From NCBI GenBank assembly GCA_029560585.1, contig JAKQKQ010000106.1, positions 58,439-122,438 on the forward strand: 64,000 nucleotides of DNA. The letters are read 5' to 3'. Shown in pieces: positions 8,288 to 17,144 of this stretch; the first letter of the stretch is position 1, and each line of letters begins with the position of its first letter. The notes under the pieces were generated by a model, which ran no database searches, was not told the origin of the DNA, and worked only from the letters and a program-made list of their open reading frames with translations. Made by a program: the position numbers and the translations under genes. This DNA is from Verrucomicrobiota bacterium (GTDB lineage Bacteria > Verrucomicrobiota > Verrucomicrobiia > JADLBR01).

Positions 8288-10141
8288 CTACTTTACGGTC
8301 AGGGGCACGCTCTGGATGTGCTGCGGCGTTCTTGTAAAATCCTCTCCCACAAAGGCGGCAAACTTGATGGATCGACCGGACTGGGCCGCGGGCACGGCAA
8401 AAGTCGCCTCGATCTCCCCCTCCCCACGGGCCTTGAGCACCTTGCGCTCCAGCCGTTCCCGACTGTCGCCGGCGAGCATCGTGACGGTGATCGCTTGTTC
8501 GCCGACGCCCTCCGCGAAATGATGGCGGATCCCGACCGTGACGGTTCCGTGCGCGACGATGGTTTCCGGGAGGACGAATGCGATGATGTCCTTTCCCGCC
8601 TTCGGTCTCGCTTTGGCCGCCCCGCCCTCGTCGGCTGTGGCCTTCTTCCCCTTGCGCGCACCCTTGCCCTTGGGTTTGCGCACGTACTCATCGGCCAGTC
8701 CCCGCTTTGCGGAGGCGAGGATCTCCGGTGTGTCCCGCTGCGCGAAGGCCTGCGCGAGAGGGTCTCCCGTTCTCTCCATCAGCGCCAGAAGGTCCTTGCG
8801 CATCGCGTCGATCTCGGACTGGCGGGCGCGGTCATCGATCAGGTTGTGGCGCTCGAATCGATCGTCCGTCATGTCGTAGTATTCCTCCGAAACGCGATGC
8901 AGGTAGAAGTCGGTGCGGGCCTTGATGGAGGGGTTGGTCTCGGCCGCCGCTAGCATCGCCGTCCATGTCAGGCCGTTCATGTTCTCCGCCTTGTATTGCG
9001 TCTTGCCGTCGCACCACGCGTTCCAGATATACGAGCGGTCTTTCGTCCGCACGCAGCGCATCGGCAACCAGAGATTCGCAGAGGTTGCGTTGTAAAAAGT
9101 GTAGATCCTGTCCCAGCCCGGCATCCTCTCGCCCTTTAAAGCGGGCAGAAACGACCGACCGTCCACATCGGGGATTGGGGGCAAGCCAAGCGCGTCCAGG
9201 AGCGTCGGCGTGAAATCGACCGTCGAGACCAAGTGGTCGCGATCCAAGCTGCCTGGCTTTATCGTGCCGGGCCACCGCAGGATGAGCGCCCCGCGGGAAC
9301 TGTTCTCGTAGTCGTTTGATTTCGCGAAGGGGAATGACATGCCGTGGTCGCCACCATAGAACATCACGAGCGTGCTGTCGCGCGCCCCGGCATCATCGAT
9401 GGCCTTGAGCACGGCCCCCACGCAATCGTCCAACCGCCTGACATTCGTGTAATACTGCGCCACCTCCCGGCGGATCTCCGGCAACTCCTCCAGAAAGCCG
9501 GGCACGACGATAACCTCCTCCGCCTTGATCCAGCGGCTGGGAGCGTCGCCGTGGGCGAGATCGTCCGGCCCGTTCGCCCCGATGAAGGGGCGGTGAGGAT
9601 CGGTGCAGTTGACGTGGTGGAAGAAAGGCCTGCCCTGGCCGCGGGCCGCGTGAATGAACTTTTCGGTCGCCTCCGCCAGTCTGGCCGGGGAACGGCTGAT
9701 CTGCGTCTCTCTATGGTCCACGCAGAAGCTCTCCTCGGGCTGATAGTGCGCGTTTTTCCCAAACATCGAGATGAGATAGCCCGCGTCATGCAGCTGCTGG
9801 TTGAGGGTGCGAACGCCCTTGCGGATTGGGAAAAAACCCATGGCGCCGCTGCGATGCGGGTAGAGGCCGGTGTGCATCGTCTCTCGCACCGGCTGGCAGA
9901 CGGCCACGGTGGAGTAAGCGTAGTGGAAACGCATCCCATCGGCTGCCAGGCGGTCCAGATTCGGCGTCAGGTCTCGGATCGGGCACCCGTAGCAGCCCGC
10001 CGAGTCATGGTTCATATCATCGGCCGTGATCAGGAGGACATTCGGCCGGGTTGCATCTGCCCCCGGCGACGCCAAGGCCGAAATCAGCGCAAGAGCGAGG
10101 GCGTGGATCGATGAGACTCCGCGTCGCATCCCATCAGCCAT
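8288..10141 (-). CDS. Secreted sulfatase (arylsulfatase A-like)
   Basis: The protein has 617 residues with a signal peptide (about 1-30). The alkaline-phosphatase-fold sulfatase domain begins NVLLITADDMNHD, with metal-binding Asp 41/42. The active-site motif is C82-QPVR, fitting CxPxR, whose Cys must be oxidised to formylglycine. YGGDHGMSFPF supplies further metal ligands. After residue about 500 comes a Lys/Gly-rich linker and a roughly 100-residue beta domain not present in ordinary sulfatases. It probably removes sulfate esters from polysaccharide. A SUMF1-fold lipoprotein and a propeller protein lie upstream on the same strand. Confidence 0.9.
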   Translation of the reverse strand: MADGMRRGVSSIHALALALISALASPGADATRPNVLLITADDMNHDSAGCYGCPIRDLTPNLDRLAADGMRFHYAYSTVAVCQPVRETMHTGLYPHRSGAMGFFPIRKGVRTLNQQLHDAGYLISMFGKNAHYQPEESFCVDHRETQISRSPARLAEATEKFIHAARGQGRPFFHHVNCTDPHRPFIGANGPDDLAHGDAPSRWIKAEEVIVVPGFLEELPEIRREVAQYYTNVRRLDDCVGAVLKAIDDAGARDSTLVMFYGGDHGMSFPFAKSNDYENSSRGALILRWPGTIKPGSLDRDHLVSTVDFTPTLLDALGLPPIPDVDGRSFLPALKGERMPGWDRIYTFYNATSANLWLPMRCVRTKDRSYIWNAWCDGKTQYKAENMNGLTWTAMLAAAETNPSIKARTDFYLHRVSEEYYDMTDDRFERHNLIDDRARQSEIDAMRKDLLALMERTGDPLAQAFAQRDTPEILASAKRGLADEYVRKPKGKGARKGKKATADEGGAAKARPKAGKDIIAFVLPETIVAHGTVTVGIRHHFAEGVGEQAITVTMLAGDSRERLERKVLKARGEGEIEATFAVPAAQSGRSIKFAAFVGEDFTRTPQHIQSVPLTVK

Positions 10142-10248
10142 GCGGACGATCTAGCAGCCGGGCCAATGCACGTCGAGCTGGCTCGGGTGGCCCCATCACC
10201 GGGTGCCGTTGTCCCCATGCCCCAACCACACCCGGGCGTGACTTTCCC

Positions 10249-11148
10249 CTATTCAATCGTGTCCCTCGCACCACCATCTTTCGCCGGCGCTTTTCTAACG
10301 CAGCGGAAACCAAGGGTGTCACTTGCCAGACACGTGTCCAGGACCGATCGGTCGCCATGGCGACCGGAAGAACGACACGCCCGCGCATTGGACTTCCACG
10401 AGCCGCCACGGACCACCCTTTCCGGACCGCTGGCCGCGGGCCCGTGCGGATCGCAGCCTGGACTGGTCTTGTAGTAAACCGCGTCGAAAACGTCGTTGCA
10501 CCATTCCGCAACGTTGCCGTGCATGTCGAAGAGTCCCCATCGATTGGGCTGCTTCTGCCCCGAGGGATGGGTCCGGTTGCCAGAATTCGCGTCGAACCAA
10601 GCATACGCCCCGAGTGCGCGCGCATCGTCGCCGAATGCGTACTGCGTGGCGGCGCCGGCCCGGCAAGCATATTCCCATTCGGCCTCGGTGGGCAGCCGAT
10701 AGCCGTCGGCTTCGAAGTCACACGTCCACGTCGCCTCGTCATAGCAGGGTTTCAGGCCTTCGGCGCGCGAACGCTCGTTGCAGAAACGGGCCGCATCCGT
10801 CCAGTTGGCCTGATCGACCGGGTTTTGGAGATCCTTGAAGTGCGATGGATCCGGGAGCTGCGCCTTGGCGTACTGGTGCTGGGTCACCTCGCAGCGATCC
10901 ATCAGAAACGAAGAGACCCACACCTTATGCGCGGGCGATTCGCAAGGCTCGCCGTTCGCACCGCCCATCTCAAAGCTACCGCCGGGAACCAGGATCATCT
11001 CGGCCCCCGACTTCGTTCTCACGACGACCGCCTGGGCTTCCCCCGCCTTCACGGCTGCGGGCCGTCCCCTACCTCCGCCGCAACCGGCGAGGCAAAGACA
11101 TGCGCCAGCCATCAAAGACAGGATCGGCCACGCGCGTCTCAGCGCCAT
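10249..11148 (-). CDS. SUMF1-fold lipoprotein (formylglycine-generating enzyme family)
   Basis: A lipoprotein signal ends in the lipobox CLAGC, followed by a C-type-lectin-like SUMF1 fold: MILVPGGSFEMGG, YRLPTEAEWEYACRAG, WGLFDMHGNVAEWCND, RVVRGGSW and GFRCVRK. True FGE has two active-site cysteines after RGGS. Here the first is Ser (RGGSWKSNARAC) and only the second remains, so sulfatase activation is doubtful despite the neighbouring sulfatase. The frame is open back to a GTG at 11202, which overlaps the upstream stop as GTGA, so coupling is possible; ATG 11148 gives the best lipoprotein signal. Confidence 0.85.
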   Translation of the reverse strand: MALRRAWPILSLMAGACLCLAGCGGGRGRPAAVKAGEAQAVVVRTKSGAEMILVPGGSFEMGGANGEPCESPAHKVWVSSFLMDRCEVTQHQYAKAQLPDPSHFKDLQNPVDQANWTDAARFCNERSRAEGLKPCYDEATWTCDFEADGYRLPTEAEWEYACRAGAATQYAFGDDARALGAYAWFDANSGNRTHPSGQKQPNRWGLFDMHGNVAEWCNDVFDAVYYKTSPGCDPHGPAASGPERVVRGGSWKSNARACRSSGRHGDRSVLDTCLASDTLGFRCVRKAPAKDGGARDTIE

Positions 11149-11198
11149 CTCCTTCACGACGTTCCCGGATCCATCAGACCGTGCCCGCCACTCGGCCG

Positions 11199-12248
11199 TC
11201 ACTTCGTGCCGGCCGACAGAGGCACCCAGTCCGGCTCCTTGTTATCCAGCCCATCGGTCGTGACGGGCACCCAGTTTCCCCCCAGATCCGCCACGCAGAT
11301 GTTCCAGGTCGGCGCGCGTTGGCCGGGCATCTCCTTGCCGGCTTCGGGCCCAAAGCTGAACGCGACGTGCCTGCCGTCCGGTGCCCAATCGACGTGGTAG
11401 ACCTTGAATCCTTTGGCGCAATGCACCAGTGCGCGCACGTGCTCGACTCTAGGCTCCGTGCCACCGAACGCCACGTCCCCAACTTTCAATGTTTCGTCAT
11501 TGGCACCCCACGCCAGCTGCGCACCGCTGGCAATAAGATCGGGACGGCATCCCCCCACGCCCCATTTGGCGAGGTCAAAAACTCGGGTTCCATTCGCCTC
11601 GAAAGCCAGAACGGCATGTTTGAAGCCCATGCCGCCGTGCACCGTGCCGACGAACCAATCCCTGTCGGGCGACCATGTCAGATTGTAGAGGTGGTGCAGC
11701 GCGGCGTTCGGGTGAGGCGCGTGCTTCCCCGTCGCGACGTCGTAGATCATCATGCCCTTGCTCGCGTAGTCCGTGAGGGTGTATTTTGGGAATTCGGCCG
11801 GGAGGTAGGCAATCCATCTACCATCCGCACTCCAGCAGCCCTCGCGCGCGTTGTCGGCAATCCTGATCCGGCCGGTCCCATCCATGTTCATGAGATAGAG
11901 ATTGCGCACCTTCTGCGCGCCAACCGTCTCGTCGATAACGCAGCAGATCCTGGTGCCATCGGGCGAAACGTGCGGGTAAAGCTCATCGACATCTGGCGTG
12001 TGGGTCAAGTTCACCTGCCCCGAACCATCCGCACCCACCATGCAGAGGTCCCAACTCGTGCCGCGGTAGCTCTCGTACACGATCTTGAACGGGATCTCAT
12101 TCAGCCGCATCTCGGCGCGGACTTTCGCCTCGTCGCCCGCTGGCTGGCCGCTTGCCGACCCCATGATAAGCGCACCGGCAAACCAAAGGGCGGGGCATCG
12201 TGCAGCCGACCTCCCGAGATGCGATGTGGCGCCCGTACAGCCGACCAT
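11199..12248 (-). CDS. TolB/PD40-like beta-propeller protein, probably exported
   Basis: The protein has 349 residues. A weak signal sequence precedes about five PD40-type blades with patterns such as LYPHVSPDGTRIC, ACWSADGRWIAYL-like, LTWSPDRDWFVGT and VDWAPDGRHVAFSF. No enzymatic motif is visible. Propellers of this type bind ligands or partner proteins in the periplasm. The gene ends in a 4-bp GTGA overlap with the extended frame of the SUMF1-fold lipoprotein, and the sulfatase follows, so the three likely form one transcription unit. Confidence 0.8.
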   Translation of the reverse strand: MVGCTGATSHLGRSAARCPALWFAGALIMGSASGQPAGDEAKVRAEMRLNEIPFKIVYESYRGTSWDLCMVGADGSGQVNLTHTPDVDELYPHVSPDGTRICCVIDETVGAQKVRNLYLMNMDGTGRIRIADNAREGCWSADGRWIAYLPAEFPKYTLTDYASKGMMIYDVATGKHAPHPNAALHHLYNLTWSPDRDWFVGTVHGGMGFKHAVLAFEANGTRVFDLAKWGVGGCRPDLIASGAQLAWGANDETLKVGDVAFGGTEPRVEHVRALVHCAKGFKVYHVDWAPDGRHVAFSFGPEAGKEMPGQRAPTWNICVADLGGNWVPVTTDGLDNKEPDWVPLSAGTK

Positions 12249-12502
12249 GGCGCAAGCTTACCAGAGCGGATCGAACACGTGCAAGGCGGGCGCGTCCCCC
12301 GCCTCGCAACCGCGATGCGGTTCGGCGGCGGGGTTGCCGCATCGAGGTCAAACGTCGCCGCCGCGACGTCCTGAGCGAAGTTTGCCGGCAGCGGCCAATT
12401 CGCCGTAGCGCCAAAGCCATGGCTCGCCGGTGTGTTGACCGGCGCCCCCTTTCGGTTCAGCTCGCGAGCGCATAGCCCGTGCAGCGACTCAGTGCCGGAA
12501 AA

Positions 12503-15223
12503 TCAACTCGCCAGCGCCTCGCGGACTTTGGCGGTCAGATCGCCCATCGAGAACGGCTTCTGGAGAAAGTGCTCGCCCTCATCCAGTTCGCTCTGACGGC
12601 CGAGGATGTCGGCCGCGTGACCCGACATGAAAATCACTTTTGCTCGAGGACAGAGGGACAGGATGCCTTTCGCCAGATCGGGGCCCCGCATCTCGGGCAT
12701 CACGACGTCAGTCAAGAGCAGTTGGATCCGATCGGGGTGTTCCCGCGCGAGCCGAATCGCCTCGCTCGGCGTGGCGGCAGCGAGCACCGTGTGTCCCGAC
12801 TGCTCGAGCATCTTGCGGGCCACATCCAAGAACTTCGCCTCGTCCTCCACGAGCAGAATGGTCTCCCTGCGGCCAGGGGCCGCCGGTCTCGCCCCCCCGT
12901 CCCCGGACCATGGCGCCGGTTCCTCCTCGCAGCGGGGCAGGAAAATCTCGAAGGTGGTCCCGCGGCGCGGCTCGCTGCTGACGCGGATGAAACCGTTGTT
13001 CTGCCGGACGATGCCGTAGACCGTGGCGAGGCCAAGACCCACGCCTTTACCCGGCCCCTTGGTGGTGAAGAACGGCTCAAACACGTGCGCGAGCGTCTCG
13101 GCATCCATCCCGTGGCCGTCGTCCCTCACAGCCAGCAGCACGTATTCGCCGGGGAGAGAACCGTCGTGGGCGGCGCAGCAGGCGTCATCGAAAACAGCGC
13201 TGCTCGTCTCGATGGTGATGCTGCCCACGCCGCGAATGGCATCCCGGGCGTTGATGCACAGGTTCGCCAGTATCTGGTCGATCTGCGAAGGGTCGATCCT
13301 AGCATGCCCGGTGCCCTCGCCCGGTCGCCACGAGAGATCGATGTCTTCGCCGATGAGCCGCCGCAGCATCTGGAGCATCCCGCCCACCGTCTTGTTCAAA
13401 TCGATCACCCGGGGGGCAACGGTCTGCTTGCGGGCAAAGGCCAGGAGCTGCCGAGTGAGTTCGGCGGAGCGCTCGGCAACCGTGCGGATCTCCCGCAGGT
13501 CATCACCCAGTGGATCTGACGGATCAACCCGGTCCAGCGCCAGCTCCGCGAGCCCGAGGATCGAAGCGAGCATGTTGTTGAAGTCGTGCGCTATGCCGCC
13601 AGCCAGCCGACCCACCGACTCCATCTTCTGGGCCTGGTTCAACTGCTCCCGCAGTCGGGCCCGCTCCTCGTCTGACCGCCTGCGTTCGGTGATGTCTATC
13701 TCGACACCGTCCCAGATTAAATGGCCGTTCGGCAGGCGCCGCGGGGCCGAGGTGAAAAGACGCCACCCCGTCCTCCCCGAAGGAAGGGTGACACGAACCT
13801 CGGCGCAGAAGGGCGTCATTGTCTCGATCGCCACCTTCTCGCGCTCGGCCACGATGAGGCGATCCTCCTCGTGGATCTGGCCGTAGATGCGCATCGAATC
13901 TTCCAGCGCCTCGGGCCCAGAGATCTCGTGGAGCGTCGCGACGCCGCCACTGATATAGGTGAACCGGCGCTCCCGCCCATCCGTGCCGGTGTCCACCTGA
14001 TAGACCAGCCCGCCGGGCAGGTTGTCGCTCAGGCTGCGCAGCTTCCGCTCGCTCTCCCTGATTGCCTCCTCCACGCGTTTCCGGTCGGTGATGTCAATGC
14101 TGATCCCCATGATCCCCTCCACGTCGCCACCCACCCGGATCGGGTGGACGACGTTGTAGAGGACCCGAGTCTCGCCCCTGACCTCGCATTCCACCTCGAC
14201 CTTCACCGTCTCCCCGGCAAACGCCCGCGCATTCTGCCCCTGCAACAGTGCCAGCGTCTCCGGCGCAACATCCAATTCCTCGGCCCGCCGGCCGATCACA
14301 TCTCCCCAGCGCTCCCGGCACACGGAGTTCTGCAGCACGTAGCGCCCCGCGCGATCCATGGCGAAGAAGTCGCACGGCAGACTCTCGATGACAGCGGCCA
14401 GGTGCGAGCGGCTGGTCAAGAGCGCGCGCTCTGCCTCTCGTCGCTCGGTGAGATCCACCAACCACGCCATGAGGCTGTGCGCCTTGCCGTGGGCGTCCCG
14501 GATCACCGACGCCGATACCAGCACATTCACCGTCGTTCCGTCGCGCCGCCGCGCCGCCAGTTCGCCGGTCCAGTGCCCCTTCTCGATCAACTCGCCCCCC
14601 ACGCGCATCGCCCGCGCAGGATCCCACCACATCTCGGTCGCCGAACGCCCCAACACTTCAGCCGCGTCCGTATAGCCCCACAGCCGCAGAAAGGCGGGAT
14701 TTACGTACGTCAGCCTCAGGTCGAGATCGGCCAGGGCGATCCCGTCCGCACACGAGGCGATGGCGTGCTCGCGGACCTCCATCTCTCGCCGCACCCGGTC
14801 CCGATCGGTGACGTCCAGCAGCACCGCGAATATCAGGCCCTCGCGCAGGGGGCTTGCCCGGAACTGGATCGTGCGTCGCGCGCCATCGCGACGGACGATC
14901 TCGTGAATGTCATCCAGACTAATCGCCCCGGGGTCCACGTCCGCCCGCCAATTCGACGCGGCCCGGCCGCAATGGCCCGGATCGGGATAGGCGCGCCGGA
15001 TCCAGTCCGCCGCCGTCGGGATATCCTCTTGGGTGTAGCCGGTGATCGCCGTGAATTCGCGGTTGACGTAGAGGCAGCGCCCGTCCGGTGCCGTCCCGGC
15101 GACAATGACCCCGAAAGGCGCATTCTCTAGGCTGGCGCACAAGAGCGATTCGGCCGACCGACCAGCCTCGCCCTCAGCCACTCTAGGATCCGAGGGGACA
15201 CCCCCCCCACTCACCGCGTCCAT
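12503..15223 (-). CDS. Hybrid sensor histidine kinase with four PAS domains and C-terminal receiver
   Basis: The protein has 906 residues. Four PAS domains can be traced (about 30-130, 165-280, 285-390 and 400-520; for example LTYVNPAFLRLWGYTD in the second). A HisKA domain carries the phospho-accepting His in GGIAHDFNNML. The HATPase follows with N-box NLCINARDAI, DDGHGMD and GKGVGLGLATVYGI. The receiver (about 785-905) has VEDE, phospho-acceptor Asp in LLTDVVMPEM and the KPF lysine. No transmembrane segment is seen, so it is cytosolic. ATG 15223 is preferred over TTG 15229. The partner regulator is not adjacent. Confidence 0.92.
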   Translation of the reverse strand: MDAVSGGGVPSDPRVAEGEAGRSAESLLCASLENAPFGVIVAGTAPDGRCLYVNREFTAITGYTQEDIPTAADWIRRAYPDPGHCGRAASNWRADVDPGAISLDDIHEIVRRDGARRTIQFRASPLREGLIFAVLLDVTDRDRVRREMEVREHAIASCADGIALADLDLRLTYVNPAFLRLWGYTDAAEVLGRSATEMWWDPARAMRVGGELIEKGHWTGELAARRRDGTTVNVLVSASVIRDAHGKAHSLMAWLVDLTERREAERALLTSRSHLAAVIESLPCDFFAMDRAGRYVLQNSVCRERWGDVIGRRAEELDVAPETLALLQGQNARAFAGETVKVEVECEVRGETRVLYNVVHPIRVGGDVEGIMGISIDITDRKRVEEAIRESERKLRSLSDNLPGGLVYQVDTGTDGRERRFTYISGGVATLHEISGPEALEDSMRIYGQIHEEDRLIVAEREKVAIETMTPFCAEVRVTLPSGRTGWRLFTSAPRRLPNGHLIWDGVEIDITERRRSDEERARLREQLNQAQKMESVGRLAGGIAHDFNNMLASILGLAELALDRVDPSDPLGDDLREIRTVAERSAELTRQLLAFARKQTVAPRVIDLNKTVGGMLQMLRRLIGEDIDLSWRPGEGTGHARIDPSQIDQILANLCINARDAIRGVGSITIETSSAVFDDACCAAHDGSLPGEYVLLAVRDDGHGMDAETLAHVFEPFFTTKGPGKGVGLGLATVYGIVRQNNGFIRVSSEPRRGTTFEIFLPRCEEEPAPWSGDGGARPAAPGRRETILLVEDEAKFLDVARKMLEQSGHTVLAAATPSEAIRLAREHPDRIQLLLTDVVMPEMRGPDLAKGILSLCPRAKVIFMSGHAADILGRQSELDEGEHFLQKPFSMGDLTAKVREALAS

Positions 15224-15473
15224 GGACAAAGTCTACCATAACGGTCCGTCGAGCGTCGATCCCCTGCCCCGCATATCGGGATGACGATGTGCGCGCTTAA
15301 TCTGCCACATGGCGAAGCGCGCCGTGGGTCTTCTCACGCCGAGGCATCAGCCCCCCACAAGAGGCAGACATCGCACCAAAGTCTGACTGGCACCAAATCC
15401 GCGTCTCCGGACTTGCGTCTCCGCCTCAACATCGTGACACTCGAGCGCGGAAAAACACACAAGGAGTCCCTCC

Positions 15474-16946
15474 ATGCGCCACATCATAATCCCCTTCGCC
15501 GCGATCGCGGTATCCGCAGCGGCCGCCGACATGCCCGACACGTCGAAGATGAACGTCCTTCTCATCGATATTGAGGACTGCAACGCGGCAGTCTGGGGCT
15601 GCTACGGCAACCCCATCTGCAAAACGCCGAACATCGATCGCTTTGCCTCCGGCGCGGTCCGCTTCGACTCGGCCTACTGCCAGGCCTACTGCTGCAACCC
15701 GACGCGCACATCCTTCCTGACCGGGCTCCGGCCGTTGACCACGGGCGTGCTCTCCAACGGCCACGTGATGAACCAGCACCTGCCCACGGGTGTCCTCACA
15801 CTGCCCGAGATGCTCAAGAACAAGGGACTTTACACCGCGGTGATCGGAAAGTTGTTCCACACGGTTGACTACGCCGACCGGCAATTGGCGACTTTCGACC
15901 GAATCGAGATGTATAATAAACCCAAAGGCTGGAACGGGCCGGGACCGATTATCGACCTCCCCCCCGCGGAGCGCGCGCGAACCAATCCGCCGCCCCCCAA
16001 AGGCAAAGGCAAGGGTTATGGCGAATGGAAGCGGCGACAGTCGGACCGGTACGGCGACTCCGGCCTGGCGCGAGAGCAGGAGCCCGACTACCAGAAGGCG
16101 CAGGTGGCCGCGGCTTTGCTGAAGGAGTTCGCGAAAACCAAGAAACAGTTCTTCCTCGCCGTGGCGCAGGCGCGCCCCCACACCCCACTGATCGCACCCA
16201 AGAAGTACATCGACATGTACGACCCGGCCAAGATCCCAGAGCCGCCGGCACCCGCCTCGAGCCTCCGCGGCTTCCCATACACGAAGCGCGCCACCGGCGG
16301 CAACCCCGACATCTTCACCAAGCAGCAACCGACGGCGCAGCAGGCCCGCGAGGCGATCGCGGCCTATTACGCATGCGTGAGCTTTGTGGACGACAACGCC
16401 GGTGTGATCCTCGACGCCCTCCAGAGCGAGGGGCTGGACAAGAACACCATCGTCATCTTCCTCGGCGATCACGGCTTCCACCTCGGCGACCACAATTTCT
16501 GGTCCAAGTATTCGATGCTCGAGGCCACGCGGCGCGTGGTGTTCATCGTGCGCGTGCCCGGCGCCCCGGCCAACGGAAAGGCGTGCCGCGGGTTCGTCGA
16601 GTTCGTTGATATCGTGCCGACGCTGGCCGAACTGTTAGGGCTTGATGCGAAGAACGCCCTCGAAGGCACCAGCCTGGTGCCGTTGCTCGCCGATCCTGAC
16701 CGACCCTGGAAAAAGGCCGTGTTCATGGTGGATGGCAACGGCGACCAAGTCGTGCGCACGAAAGACTTTAGTTACCTCGAGTTCAAGTCCGGAAAGGCCG
16801 ACGTCCCGGCCGCGCTCTACGACCTGCGCAAGGACCCCTGGGAGACAATCAATCTCGCCGAAGAACCCGCATTCGGGCCGGTGCGCGATCAAATGGCCGG
16901 TCTCCTCAAAGCCGGATGGAAGGCCGCACTGCCGCCGGGCCGCTGA
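15474..16946 (+). CDS. Secreted sulfatase, iduronate-2-sulfatase-like
   Basis: The protein has 490 residues with a signal peptide (residues 1-19). The sulfatase domain begins MNVLLIDIEDCN. The formylglycine motif is C74-NPTR (CxPxR), with a CC pair just before it. FLGDHGFHLGDHNFWSKYS carries the second metal/active-site cluster, and a C-terminal subdomain ends with DLRKDPWETINLAEEP. The arrangement matches iduronate-2-sulfatase-type enzymes abundant in PVC genomes. Substrate is unknown, most likely sulfated polysaccharide. AAGGAG lies just upstream of the ATG. Confidence 0.92.
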   Translation: MRHIIIPFAAIAVSAAAADMPDTSKMNVLLIDIEDCNAAVWGCYGNPICKTPNIDRFASGAVRFDSAYCQAYCCNPTRTSFLTGLRPLTTGVLSNGHVMNQHLPTGVLTLPEMLKNKGLYTAVIGKLFHTVDYADRQLATFDRIEMYNKPKGWNGPGPIIDLPPAERARTNPPPPKGKGKGYGEWKRRQSDRYGDSGLAREQEPDYQKAQVAAALLKEFAKTKKQFFLAVAQARPHTPLIAPKKYIDMYDPAKIPEPPAPASSLRGFPYTKRATGGNPDIFTKQQPTAQQAREAIAAYYACVSFVDDNAGVILDALQSEGLDKNTIVIFLGDHGFHLGDHNFWSKYSMLEATRRVVFIVRVPGAPANGKACRGFVEFVDIVPTLAELLGLDAKNALEGTSLVPLLADPDRPWKKAVFMVDGNGDQVVRTKDFSYLEFKSGKADVPAALYDLRKDPWETINLAEEPAFGPVRDQMAGLLKAGWKAALPPGR

Positions 16947-17144
16947 GGAAGCGCCTCGGGTAGTGAGGCTGCTGCCTGGCGCCATGGTGATGGTTGCCAA
17001 ACCGAACGACCCGGTGTCACGCTGCTGCTGCCCCAGGCATGGAGGCGCCGTCGCCCCTCTCAGCCACCACGCGGAGGACACCCGAACTGCTCGTCGGCAC
17101 TGTTGAGTCGCAAATTGTAATCATTCCATCTATCGATCCCAACC

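Noticed and set aside
10051..12374. Two long + strand frames (449 and 509 residues)
   Set aside because: They are antisense to the sulfatase, SUMF1-fold and TolB-like genes and overlap each other in different frames.
13721..15130. 469-residue + strand frame
   Set aside because: Antisense to the sensor kinase; Pro/Arg/His-rich without domains.
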